From positions 4,014,661 to 4,078,660 of the forward strand of contig OX463812.1 of the NCBI GenBank assembly GCA_949825045.1: a stretch of DNA of 64,000 nt, in the 5' to 3' direction. This document shows, piece by piece, positions 51,102-62,250 of this stretch (position 1 is its first letter; each line of letters starts with the position of its first letter). The notes under the pieces are model-generated. The model saw nothing but the letters and a program-made list of their open reading frames with translations. It did not search any database and was not told where the DNA came from. Origin of the DNA: Argyresthia goedartella (taxonomy: Eukaryota > Arthropoda > Insecta > Lepidoptera > Argyresthiidae). The position numbers and the translations under genes were made by a program.

Positions 51102-51931
51102 TTAAAAATTTCAATTTTTCAAAGTTGACATTATATGTAGATAATATAAAATGTTATAAAAGCTTAATTCGTAATGTTTAGATCATTATTTGAGAAATTT
51201 ATCTTAAATTACCAGTGTAATAATCTATGTATTAAGCATTTTTTACATATCATAAATTAAATAGCTTCATTTCATAAAAATCAAAAACGATAAATAATAC
51301 AACACGTAAATATTAACAATTTAAAAACTTTAATAAAATTAAAGAAAAGTAAATATTGTTAATGAGGGAAATATGCGCACTTGACAACACAATACTTACG
51401 TTTGTTTCGTTAAAATACACTTGAAAACGTCAGTAAAGCCTTGGCCATTTTCGCTCGGAAGGTAAAATTAACAGGAAAATTAGCGGCGAGGGCAAAACGT
51501 ACAATTATTATCTCTACGCAACTGTCACAAAACGTGTTCGAACGTGCACGACTTTATTTCGGCGTTCAGGACACAGATGACTGAGACCAGTGATGCCAAC
51601 TGCAGCAACTTCACTTCAAAAGTTTATGGCAAGAGTGTAAGGTTGGCATCCCTGAGTACTGCACGGTTAAAACGCAATCGCGCATGCGCGAGAACGTTTT
51701 CGAACGAAATATACTGACGATGACTGCTGAAAAGCGCGCGCAGCTCCACAAGCCAATAGCGCGTTCTCATTGGTCGTTAATCTTCGGGCGCGAAAATTTG
51801 AAAGGATTGATTCTACGCAAACAGTCAAAATCGTCATTAAAGTGAAGGTTTTTCGGAAAATCGCGGGCCCTTCTGAAAACTGCGGGCCCGGGGGAAACCC
51901 ACCCGTCACACCCCCCCTCTCGGTGGCCCTG
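51102..51931 (-). promoter_or_regulatory. hAT 5' region: terminal repeat, promoter and 5' UTR exon
   Basis: On the minus strand the terminal repeat (CAGGGCCACCGAGAGGGGGG) is followed by a GC-rich stretch and by inverted and direct CCAAT words near 51,750-51,775. A perfect CGCGCATGCGCG palindrome (51,679-51,690) matches the NRF-1/erect-wing site YGCGCATGCGCR. A consensus donor AAAC/GTAAGT lies at 51,399. That donor and the acceptor at 43,771 would form a 5' UTR intron that BEL element 2 has lengthened. Promoter function is inferred. Confidence 0.55.
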
Positions 51932-51939
51932 CCTACAGA
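51932..51939 (+). repeat. Right 8-bp target duplication of the hAT element
   Basis: CCTACAGA, matching 27,283-27,290. The LINE reading (PTD...) continues straight out of it. Confidence 0.93.
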
Positions 51940-54052
51940 CGACCCAGAGCACCTGCTAGAATTCACGGAATGCCTGAGTGAGATCAATGCAATAGTGGAA
52001 GGTAACAATGTTGAATCGGTGTATATCTTAGGTGATCTCAATGCCCATCCACATACTTTGTTTTGTAGAGAGATGTTGGAGTTTTGCTCAGATCAAAAAT
52101 GGATATGTGCAGACTTTGAAAAATTGGGATTTGACTCGGGCACATACACTTATGTGAGTGAGGCCAATGGGTCTAAAAGATGGTTGGACCACTGTCTAGC
52201 GACAGCATCGCCTATAGCACGATTGTCGATGTTAAGGTGCACTATGATGTATTATGGTCAGACCATTATCCGATATTTTTTGAATGCAATCTAAATCTTA
52301 TAAAATTAATTTATCCTATCAATTTTGCAATGAAAAATGTTCGATGGGGAAACAAGAAAGCCGAGGAAATTAAAATCTATGCAGAATCCTGCCACCGAAA
52401 TTTAAGTCTTATTGTTTTGCCACCAGAACTTGAGGAATGTTGTGATACCATCTGTGATAATGTAGACCATAGGAAGTTAGTAGATAGTATGTATAGTCAA
52501 ATTGTATTAGCATTAAGTGAGGCCGCTGTACTTAGTAGTAATAGTCGTAGACAGAATAATCATAATAATAAAAAACAACAGGTGACTGGTTGGAACGAGC
52601 ATGTAGGAGAGGCTCACGCCAATGCGCGAAGTAAGTTTAAGCAATAGCTTTCATATGGCAGGCCGGCGTCAGGTCCTTTTTACTTGGGGATGTGCCTAAG
52701 CAGAAAAGTTTTTAAGTCTAAGCTAAAGTGGTGCCAGAATAACCAAGAGCAAATAACCATGGACATATTAGCTTCGCATCATAAGGCGAATGATTTTAGT
52801 AAATTTTGTAAGGCTACAAACAAGCTTAATATTAAGTCTAGCTTGCCTATTTCGGTTGATGGAGTGACCGAGCCGAAAGCTATTGCTGATTTATTTCGGC
52901 AGCATTTTAAAGTGCAGTCGCCCCTAGATGGGACAAAACGGGTGCGTGATGGTGAGCCACGTGGTGCCGGTGATAGTGTTCTGAATATTAAAATCACCTC
53001 TAAAGATGTAGCTACTATCATTAGACACATGAAGGGAGGAAAATCACCGGGCCACGACGGGCTCAGCATTGAACACCTGAAATATGGAGGGGATCATGTG
53101 CCGAGAGTGCTCTGTATGTTTTATAATATCTATGTAGGACATGGATATCTTCCGAAGGATATAATGGAGACCATTGTAGTACCTATCACAAAGAATAGGA
53201 CTGGTTTCATTTCTGACAGAAATAACTACAGGCCTATATCGCTGGCAACTATTGTTGCGAAAGTGTTTGATGAAATTAAATGACGCACAGTTTGGCTTTA
53301 GCCTGGGGCTGTCGACTGAAAGTGCCGTGCTGCGGCTTAAGCATACCTTTAAATACTACGCAGACCGCAGGACCAATGTATATGCTTGTTTCCCAGATTT
53401 ATCCAAGGCATTTGATCTGGTCTCCTATGATATCCTGTGGGATAAATGTCGGGAATCAAAGCTACCTAGGGAAATAATAAACATCTTTGAATATTGGTAT
53501 GGTCACCAAAAATTATAAAGTAAGATGGGGTGAAGTATAGTTTGGAATGTGGTGTGAGACAGGGGGGGATAACGTCCCCGAAGCTTTTTAACCTGTATGT
53601 GAACGAGCTGACAGGCGAACTCAGTAGAATGCATGCAGGTTGTTATGTCGACGGCAAAAGTTGTAGCAATATAAGTTATGCGGACGACATGGTGCTGCTG
53701 AGTCCGTCGCCGGCGGGGCTAATGAAACTACTCGGTACATGTGAGCAGTACGCGGAAAAACACGGCTTAAAATATAATGTTAAAAAAGTGAATTAATGGT
53801 ATTTAAAACCAAAATTAAGTTGCCTGAAGAGGTACCTACCATTAGATTATACTCTAACGAGCTGAGTCGAGTCACTAGATTTAAGTGACCTGAAGGATGA
53901 CGAGGATATTGAGCGGGAGCGCAGGGCGCTGGCAATCCGGGCGAACATGTTGGCCCGCAGGTTTGCACGCTGTACAAGAGAGGTGAAGATAACGCTATTC
54001 AGGGCGTACTGCCAATCTTTCTTCACGAGCAGCCTGTGAGTCAGCTATACGC
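51932..54052 (+). pseudogene. ORF2 of the outer LINE, part 2 (endonuclease end and reverse transcriptase)
   Basis: It resumes as PTDDPEHLLEFTECLSEINA, then ILGDLNAHPHT (endonuclease GDxN motif). A frame change near 52,190 leads to VLWSDHYPIFFECN (the SDH motif). The RT follows from about 52,690: KSPGHDGLSIEHLKYGGDHV, NYRPISLATIVAKVFD, CFPDLSKAFDLVSYDIL (first catalytic Asp), CGVRQGGITSPKLFNLYVNE and ISYADDMVLL. Frame breaks near 52,650, 53,275, 53,520 and 53,795. It ends at VSYT, where an LTR element begins. The type (GVRQGG..SP, YADDMVLLSPS) is CR1-group. Not functional. Confidence 0.85.
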
Positions 54053-54183
54053 TGTAGTGTATGCACACCCGAACCCTAATTACATCTATATATAGCCCGG
54101 TATTGTATGAATCTAGAGACATTATACGACTGTACTTTGAAGCCGATACTCGTCTTATTCCACGCATATACCACATCCTTACA
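54053..54183 (+). repeat. 5' LTR of the LARD-like element (131 bp)
   Basis: Identical to 57,139-57,269. Contains TCTATATATAGC, a possible TATA box, at about 54,088-54,099. Confidence 0.88.
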
Positions 54184-54201
54184 TGGCGACCTTGCCAGGC
54201 C
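54184..54201 (+). other. Primer binding site of the LARD-like element
   Basis: TGGCGACCTTGCCAGGCC directly abuts the LTR. The first eight bases and most of the rest agree with the complement of a tRNA-Arg 3' end as I recall it (TGGCGACCGTGACAGGA...). Confidence 0.6.
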
Positions 54202-57122
54202 AGCCTACCTCTCGCGAGGTAGTGCTGTGCCGAATGGCAGTGCATCAAATAAATAAATACTTTTAATAATTAGAAAATCCTGGAGAAGAGAATAATTACG
54301 AAGAACGTGAAGACAAGTTTGCAGCCAGAGAAAGACAAAGAAGATAAAAGAGAAGATATTAAAGAAGAAAGAATATAATTGAAATAATTAAAGAAGAAAA
54401 AATAGAGAAGATAATCATGGAAGATGGATAAATATGGAGGACAGACATTTATTTTAGAAGATACCATAAACAAGAGAGAAAAATAAATAAAGAAGACTTG
54501 CTGCCGGGTGCCGGGCGTTTTTTCAAGCCAGTGATGTGGATTGCAGGGCGCCGGGCGTAACCGTACGGGTCAAGTGAGGAGCAGCTGGGAGATGTACGGG
54601 TCCCAGGATGAGCTGACTCTGAACAAGAACGACAAGTGCGACGATGTCTGTGATGTGTGTTTTGGACAATGGTATCTATTTAATCCTATAAAATGTAAGT
54701 GAATTTTATTATTTGTTTAGAAGTATTAATTACGTGTTGGGAAGATTTTTACATTGTAAAAGGGTTGACGATTCGAATCAATATCAATATAATTATTTTT
54801 TAAATGAAGAGAGCATAAAGTAAAAGAGTATGTCGAAGAATGGCATAATGAAAAGTTACAGTAGGTACTGTCAGCAAGAGAAGTATGAATGATGGTTGAT
54901 ATATTTTTTTGGGAATGGAGATAATTATGAAGGCCGAAAGAAAAGTAAATTAAATTAGTTTGGCATGAGTTATTTTAGATGATTTTGATAAGTAGTAATA
55001 TATATTTTTTTTTAAGATGATGATTTTGATTGGAAATATGGGTAGAATGTGGTTAATTTGTAAGAAGATACAAGTTTTGTTGTTTTAAAGTCATTAATAT
55101 ACCCAGTACTATTTTATAAACTTATTGCATCTTAATTCCGATTTACTCCAAATGTACAATCAAGTACATAAATGATTCATTTGTTCATTTGACTTGGTTA
55201 CAGTTCCAGTTTATCTTAAAATTATAGTAATACAATACAGTGTTCGCAGGCGATCCAAATATGGACATGCAACACTGCAGAGGAATCCAAATTAGATTAG
55301 AACTTGACACATGTTTTGATTACAGAGAAACAGAATTGTTATTATAATAATTAGTAGTTCAAGTTACCGCAGTGCGACTTATGTAGAATGAAAGGTTTAG
55401 TTTCAGTTGACTAATATGGAAGATACTTATAAGGTGATGCATGATTGTTAACAAGTTTAGGGTACCGCAGAGAGATGAAGTATGGAACCCATTGCATGAA
55501 TTTGAATAAAAGTTTGAGAATGTATGAATTTCAGGTTTTGTTCCTATGTGTAAGATATACTTAGTATGAAAAAGTAGTTCAGCAAAGATTTTAAAATATA
55601 TTACAAACGACGGAACCACTACCGATGGGTTATTACAAAAGTTTGTTTAGAAATTGCACTTAGTTACTTTTATTTTACAGATTGCAATCGAGTCTATTAA
55701 TAGAATTATAGTCCGACCAGCGGATATGGTCACTTCTTCTTGTTTTATATTGAGAGTTGAAAAGTATGGAAATTGAATGAAATTAAAAGTTAATCGTTGT
55801 TATGAAGGTTTATTTCATATTTGATATTTATGAGTTTTATGATAGTATTACATAGGAAAGTTGATTTTGTTTGGATTTGGGAATGTTGGTTATGGTTGTC
55901 GTTAGGATTAAAAAGTATGAATTTGAGAGATGGTATGGAATGTGCAGGATATGTTACTCTAGGCCACAGAGTGAGTGAGTTGGGAACACTTCGTTTGGTA
56001 AGCTTTCGAGAAAAGTTGGACTGATCATCCAATCTTTACAGAATGTCTTAAAATTCGAAGGATTCATTTGGATTGTGTTTAAGTTATGTTATAGTTTGGT
56101 ACGTAACTATTGGCGAGTCCGATATGTTATAGTATAATCATCAAAGTCTCAAAGGTACAGGTACAAGGTACAAGGCACGAATCCTTCGCTTCGATCATGA
56201 CGTGAACGAGCTTCCTTTGTGAGAACGTTGGATATCGATGACCTTATAAGCTCTCGAGTAGGAGCAGGTTCAGGCAGGTAGACCTGGAGCCAGATAATGG
56301 TAGTATTGTGGAAATAAAAAAAAAGTACCTTATGAATGACGTCGATAAATAAATAATGAAAGTAAGTACCTATATGAAGTGGAAAATGAAATAAAATAGA
56401 GACTTTGATTGATAGCGATTGTATGAGAAAAGCGAGTATATTTTGGTTAGTTTTGGAAAGAAGTTTTATATTGATAAATATTTTGATGTGAGTTTTGAGA
56501 AGGTATTATGGAAATGAAAAATAAAGTAGTTTGTGATTAATGGAATAAGAGTTGAATAAATAAATACATAAACGAAGAAAAGAAAAAGAGATACAGAAGG
56601 TATGAAACATGTGTAATTTTGTAATTGTAGTGGAATAATGTTATAATTTTTTTTTAAAAATTCTATGTATTAAAAATAAATTTTTCATGTCGTCAACCCT
56701 ATATCGTAAACAGGTTAGATAATATTTTGTGTATTATAATTAAGTTTCATAAAATATTGGAGCAGATATTAACTATGTAATCATTAACTATTTTACGAAT
56801 TTAATAAGAACATTATATCGTTTTTTTTAACACATATATTTTTTAATCGATTACAGTGTGAATTTATATAAATGGTAATATTTTGTTTTGAAAGTGTTTT
56901 AAAATTGTATCGGGAATATAAAAAAAAAAATGGTTGTTGTATATTGAATTGTTATATTTACATATTACACAGATTTTGAATTTTAAATTGTTATTTTTAC
57001 ACAGATGATTTATTTTATTGTTATTTTTACAGAAATGAGTTATCAGATTATTGTTTTTATATTTTGTATTCTAAATTGTTTTAAATATCATAAAAAATAA
57101 GATATAGTATATTTTTTCTTTC

Positions 57123-57138
57123 AAAAAAAGGGGGAAGG
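57123..57138 (+). other. Polypurine tract of the LARD-like element
   Basis: AAAAAAAGGGGGAAGG ends exactly at the TG of the right LTR. Confidence 0.85.
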
Positions 57139-57269
57139 TGTAGTGTATGCACACCCGAACCCTAATTACATCTATATATAGCCCGGTATTGTATGAATCT
57201 AGAGACATTATACGACTGTACTTTGAAGCCGATACTCGTCTTATTCCACGCATATACCACATCCTTACA
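57139..57269 (+). repeat. 3' LTR of the LARD-like element (131 bp)
   Basis: Identical to the 5' LTR, so this insertion is recent. Confidence 0.88.
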
Positions 57270-59516
57270 AAGAGTTTATTTCCATAAGAAACACATAGGT
57301 AACATTTGGAGAATGTCAAATCTTAAACTAACACATGTTTAAGGTACAGGGAAATATAGAACTCAATTTGAATTCCGTCACCTCAATGTTTTAGATGCTG
57401 GAGGCAAAGAGGCGACTAGAAACCTCCAGCTTTATACGTTATTTTTTACAGAATTGGAGCAAACACCTTTCCAAGCTTTCTTGTCTTCTACATAATCTGA
57501 TATTTTGTAGTAACCTTTTTTACATAAGTGATTTTTAACAACATTTTTAAATTTATTTACAGACAATTCTTCTAACTCAGTCGGTATTTTGTTGTAAAAG
57601 CGAATACATTGTCCTTTAAAAGATACATTAACCTTATGGAGCCTAGTAGTAGGTATAGCTAGTTTATTCCTTTTTCTAGTGTTGACATTGTGCCTGTCGC
57701 TATTCTTAGGAAATTTATCAATATTTTTGTGGACGTACATTAGGTTTTCATAAATATACTGACAGGGCACTGCCATAATGTTAATTTCCTTAAATTTACA
57801 ACGCAGTGACTCTCTGGGACCCACATTGTAGTATGCACGAACAGCCCTCTTTTGCAGCACAAATATTATGTTAATGTCTGCAGCGTTCCCCCACAGCAGT
57901 ATGCCGTAAGACATAATGCTATGGAAGTAGGTGAAGTAATCTAGTCAAGCTGTTTCCACGTCCGTAAAAAGACGGATTTTTTTAACTGCATAAACTGCGG
58001 AACTGAGTTTTTTTGATAGCTTATCTATGTGTGGGCCCCACTGAAGCTTATTATCTAAGGTGATTCCTTGGAATACCGTGCTATCTACAATTTCTAAATT
58101 TTCACCTTTAACATTAACATTAGCCGAGACTTGTTTAACATTGGGGAGTATAAACCGAATACATTTAGTATTGTTATTGTTCAGTAAAAGATTATTAGCA
58201 TTAAACCAATTGACTACCTTTGAGATTGCATTATTCACATCGTCAAAGTTCAAACTGCGTCGTTTCATTTTAAACAAAAGTGAAGTGTCATCTGCAAACA
58301 GTACAATCTCATGATTATCTCTGACAAGATGTGGCAGGTCATTAATATAAACCGGGAATGGCCCGAGTATGGAACCCTGCGGTACACCCATAGTAACAAC
58401 AGACCCTGGACATCGTTTTCCATTAATGTCAACTCTCTGTATCCTGTTATTTAGATAAGAAGAGAGAAGATCTAAAGAGTTATCCCTAATTCCATAGTGA
58501 TGTAATTTCCTGATCAATGTCCCACGGTCAACGCAATCAAAAGCCTTAGACAAATCGCAAAATACTCCTAGAGCATCATGCGACTCCTCCCAGGCATCAT
58601 ATATATGTGATATTAACTCAATACCGGCATCAGTAGTTGATTTGCCTTGTGTAAAACTAAATTGTTTACAGTGGAGCATGTTGTTGGTGTTGAAATATGT
58701 AAGAAATTGATTTAAAATTACTTTTTCAAATACACTAAATGTGGGCAATACCGATATTGGTCTGAAGTTAGAAGGGTCAGATGTACTACCCGATTTAAAT
58801 AAAGGTACTATTTTACTGTGTTTCATTAAATCAGGAAACACGCCAGATTAAATAGATGCATTGAATATTAAAGCTAAATCAAGTGCAATAATATTTATTA
58901 GGGGCTTCACAACATGAACAGAAATATCCCAGAGGTCTGCAGTTTTCTTAACATTTATTGATTTAAAGGCTTTAATAATGACTTTATCATCTACATAATT
59001 AAACGAGAATTGATTTTCACATCTAGGTACATAGTCTTTTAGAAAAGATTCAGCAACTACTTTGGAAGAGTCTAAAGACTTTGTAGTAGAGATTGGGATG
59101 TCAGAAAAAAAATTCAAACGCTTTGCTACATCAATATCGTTTTTGAAAGTAATATCATTAATTTTTAATTCATATTCATTGTTTTTAATACTGACCTTTC
59201 CAGTCTTACTTTTAATTATATCCCAAGTTGATTTAATTTTGCTATCACTTTTTCTTATTTTAGATCTGATATAATTTGATTTTGCAATTTGACAAACTTT
59301 TTTAAAGATTTTTGAGTACTTTTTTACTTTATCCATGAACTCTTCTCTATGATTCCATTGTTTTTCACTATATAATTCATATAAATTTTGTCTACTTTTA
59401 AGTATACCTACTGTGGCCCACTTACTTAAGTTAAGTTTGTCTGAGACCACAATCGATCTGGTAGTAAATACTGCATTGAACGCATTGCTGAATTTGTAAA
59501 AAAAAATACATATCAT
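57270..59516 (-). pseudogene. Jockey/CR1-type LINE ORF2 (family A), 5'-truncated
   Basis: On the minus strand: linker (from 59,516), stop near 58,847, then RT (58,841-57,945) with MKHSKIVPLFKSGSTSDPSN, FRPISVLPTFSVFEKV, FCDLSKAFDCVD (first Asp), GVPQGSILGP and the VLFADDTSLL box. A TAG near 57,942 separates the C-terminal part (to 57,432), which holds MSYGILLWGNAADINIIFVL and ends KKGYYKISDYVEDKKAW. The endonuclease is missing. The 3' UTR extends to about 57,270. Same family as 24,110-24,985. Confidence 0.88.
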
Positions 59517-59735
59517 ATCATATCATATCATTTATTTGATAACATAAGTTACAGGTCATTCATTACACTATAATTAGTTTACTTTTTATTATTTTACAAT
59601 ATAACTCATTAGGGTTATTATTAGAGAAATTGATTGGTAATTTGCTTTCCCAATTCAATTTAAACCTTTCAAACCGATGTGCAGTCACAGGTATGTATTG
59701 TATCTTTCTTGTAGAACTTTTTTTATGTAAGTTAG
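59517..59735 (-). mobile_element. 3' end of another minus-strand element (family D)
   Basis: On the minus strand a short coding tail (HRFERFKLNWESKLPINFSN ... to a stop near 59,568), then a 3' UTR and a (ATGAT)n tail at about 59,513-59,530. It is probably a LINE 3' end. The family-A LINE begins right beside its tail. Confidence 0.5.
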
Positions 59736-60365
59736 TTCAATGCCTTGCGCGTCCAGTACAATAATGCCTTTAGGATGCTGTTGGGGTTGCCGCGATACTG
59801 TAGCGCGTCAAGCATGTTTGCCGAGGCACGCGTCGATGGCTTTCATGCCATCATACGAAAGAGGACGGCCTCCCTACTGAGGAGAGTTCGCGGCAGCTCC
59901 AACACCATCCTAGCAGTCATCGCGGGGCGGCTCGACAGCCCAATACTGAAAAACTGGGTGAGTATGATGATAGGCACACTTACAGTATGTGGGAAGTCGA
60001 GCCGTGCCATAGATAAGCCAACTTATTTTAAATAGATGTGGTTTGACTTAATTTTATAGTTTGATGCAATTAAATTTTTTATTGACATTTAACATTTATT
60101 ATTTTCTATACTTGACATTTTTATTTAATTTGAATGGTTTTAATTTTATTTTTTGACATTTTTTTAATTAAATTTACTGACATTTTGTTTTACTTTATTT
60201 TATGGAATTTAATTTAATTGCATGAGTTATAATTTTATGTTTTAGTTTTGTAATTATTTTTTTCCTTTTGTATGTGTGATTTTATTATTTAAATTAGATG
60301 TAGATTTCTTTTAATGTAATATGGATCTTTGATCTCTGAAATAAAATTATTATTATTATTATTAT
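59736..60365 (+). pseudogene. ORF2 of the outer LINE, part 3 (C-terminal tail), with 3' UTR
   Basis: Encodes LRVQYNNAFRMLLGLPRYCS, FAEARVDGFHAIIRKRTASL and NTILAVIAGRLDSPILKNW, the C-terminal region expected after the segment broken at 54,052. It stops at 60,033-60,035. An AT-rich 3' UTR ends in CTCTGAAATAAAATT and (ATT)n at about 60,345-60,365. Assignment to the same copy rests on order, strand and missing overlap. Confidence 0.75.
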
Positions 60366-60414
60366 TCATTTACTAATTATAACGTGCTGCTGTCTAACAC
60401 CAAACTGGTCTCAA

Positions 60415-61386
60415 CTTGCCTGACGTTTGGACGTGAGAATTTAATACATTTGGTTTTACTAGCATTTAGCAATAAATTATTAACTGTGACCAATTCAAGG
60501 TTAAAGACAATACTCCATTAACATCATCAAAATCTTCTTTTTGTCTTTCAATTTTGAAGACCAGTGAAATGCCATCAGCAAAAAACACTATATCAGTCAA
60601 TTTCTCCACCATGAAAGGCAGATTATTAATATATATCAGGAATAAGAAAGGGCCTCATATGGAACCTTGTGGAACGCCAATTTTTTCTCTTGATCCATCA
60701 GATTTAACACTGTTGACTTCTGCCTGTTGAATTCTATTGCTTTGGTATGATCTTAGTAGATCCAACGCTTTATTTCTCCGTAATGATTTAATTTCATTAG
60801 TAGAATATTATGATCAACACAATCAAATGCCTTTAACAGATCGCTAAAAACTCCGATAGCATCTTGTGCAGCCTCCCATGCAGAGTAAATATGAGATATA
60901 AGAGTAATACCTGCATCCATAGTCGATTTACCCCTAGTGAAATCGTATTGTTTGGCGTGGAGTTGTTTTGTACGGTTGAAGTGTGAGAGCATTTGATTGA
61001 GTATAATCTTTTAAAAAATTTTGCTTAGTGCTGGAAGAACAGATATTGGTCTGAAATTTGAAGGATCACCCTTGTCTGCCGACTTGAACAGAGGTATCAG
61101 TTTACTGTGTTTCATGAAGTCTGGGAAAGCAACATCGTCAACACATTTATTAAATATATAAGCTAGGTGTGGGGCTATATTTAGTATTATTGAACCAATG
61201 ACTTTGACTGATATACCCCACAGGTCTTCAGTATTTTTTAAGTTAATTAATCTATATATACGTTTGATATTACGTGTTAATATACATTTTGACAATATGC
61301 TGACAATATCATGATGAAATTTAAAATCTACATAACTGATGCTAGTACTGTTTTTTAATAAAGTCTCTGCTTCATATGAAGTTTAT
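60415..61386 (-). pseudogene. LINE family B ORF2, reverse transcriptase part
   Basis: Minus-strand frames at 61,295-61,011 (MKHSKLIPLFKSADKGDPSN, FRPISVLPALSKIF) and 60,992-60,753 (YDFTRGKSTMDAGITLISHI, then DLLKAFDCVD where DLSKAFD is usual), followed by a decayed VPQG..GP and AD box near 60,600-60,690. Close to family A but distinct. A short overlap near 61,011-61,017 marks a frameshift. Confidence 0.8.
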
Positions 61387-62250
61387 TTTTATTTTTTATT
61401 TATTTATTCAAAACAAATTATAAATATTCTTAACATTACTTAGGTGGCTACTCAATCCTTGACAGGTTTAAGTGTGACCACTGTCCCCTTTTACCCTGTT
61501 AACATTTTAATCTAATATTTTATTCTATGAGCGAAATACTATGAGCCGGTTGCACAGGCTACGGATATTCCCCGCGTGACAGGCAAGCCGCGATTTTTTA
61601 GTAGAATTTCACGGCTCGCCGCCGCCGCCACCGGGTCTCTCCGCCACCTGTGAAGCCGGTCCGTGTTTACATTGTTGTAGGAAGTATTTTTTTAATACAG
61701 TTTTACATTTGTGATTGTCCACGCACAGGGAATCAATGACCTCGCTCGGTAGTTCATAGTGCGCGCAATGATTTCGGCCGAGCACGGCGTTTTACATTAA
61801 TTATATTTTCTTTTTCTTCACACATTATTAGGAACTTAGTTTTATTATAGATATTGATAATATTACAGTATTCAAATATTGCTGTGCTGACGTCTTTGTA
61901 TTGAATTTTTATCTTTGATGGTACAATTTTTTTAGAATACTTAATTGTAGTTTATATATGTTATCTATGTATGTTTTATATGTCTTACCGTAGCTACTTA
62001 GTCCATAACTTATAACAGAGTCAGCCAATGATAAATATAACAATCTTAGTATGTTGTAAGGAATTTTATATTTTAGTATAAGTAGTTTTCCCATTATAGC
62101 CCTTAGCCGCTTACATATGAGTTCGATGTGGGTTCCCCAATTGAAGTTACTGTCTATTATCATGCCTAGGTACGTATGTTGGTCGACTAGTTCCGGATTG
62201 GTAAATGTACCGTTACAAATGATTGATGAATTTAGACGCTCTGTTGTAAG
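61387..62250 (-). pseudogene. LINE family C, 3' end inserted in LINE B
   Basis: On the minus strand it encodes HTYLGMIIDSNFNWGTHIEL and LRLLYLSLADSVISYGLSSY, the region after the RT in jockey/R1-like ORF2, then a frame change and a Pro/Gly-rich end. The A-rich tail (T-rich on plus, 61,387-61,410) marks its 3' end. It separates LINE B linker from LINE B RT. The 62,250 border is approximate. Confidence 0.7.

Larger units (their letters stand above)
27291..51931 (-). mobile_element. hAT DNA transposon (ZMYM/DUF4371-type transposase) filled with four retroelements
   Basis: The ends are CAGGGCCGCAGAGAG at 27,291 and, on the other strand, CAGGGCCACCGAGAG from 51,931 inward, with 8-bp duplications CCTACAGA outside. 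The hAT itself is about 3.8 kb, lying in five pieces: 27,291-27,838, 34,386-36,070, 39,076-39,112, 43,147-43,840 and 51,102-51,931. The transposase reads on the minus strand from 43,761 to 27,605, and its frame is continuous across all inserts apart from one internal stop. It interrupts the endonuclease of the outer LINE. Confidence 0.92.
54053..57269 (+). mobile_element. Non-coding LTR retroelement with 131-bp LTRs (LARD-like)
   Basis: Two identical 131-bp repeats (TGTAGTGTATG ... CATCCTTACA) flank about 2.95 kb with no open frame of note. A primer-site-like TGGCGACCTTGCCAGGCC follows the left LTR directly, and a 16-base purine tract (AAAAAAAGGGGGAAGG, 57,123-57,138) precedes the right one. 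The plus strand of the interior is strongly purine-rich, as in retroelement genomic RNA. No target duplication is visible (TACGC versus AAGAG), so the insertion was rearranged or arose by recombination. I do not recognise the family. Confidence 0.85.
24990..60365 (+). mobile_element. Outer LINE (CR1/jockey-group), split by nested insertions
   Basis: The pieces of one plus-strand non-LTR retrotransposon are, in order: 5' UTR and ORF1 (24,990-26,394), ORF2 endonuclease (26,381-27,290 with two inserts), rest of the endonuclease and the RT (51,932-54,052), and the C-terminal tail with 3' UTR and (ATT)n (59,736-60,365). The protein reading is continuous across the SINE, LINE-tail and hAT insertions after removing each insert and one copy of its target duplication. 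Total LINE sequence is about 5 kb spread over 35 kb. ORF1 and ORF2 have frameshifts of their own. Confidence 0.85.

Noticed and set aside
51770..51931. Upstream part of the open frame that enters the LINE at 51,932
   Set aside because: It lies within the hAT terminal region; the LINE coding really continues from 27,290 across the insertion, so this start is artificial.
54053..57269. Simple segmental duplication instead of LTRs
   Set aside because: TG...CA ends, adjoining primer site and purine tract in correct order make LTRs far more likely.
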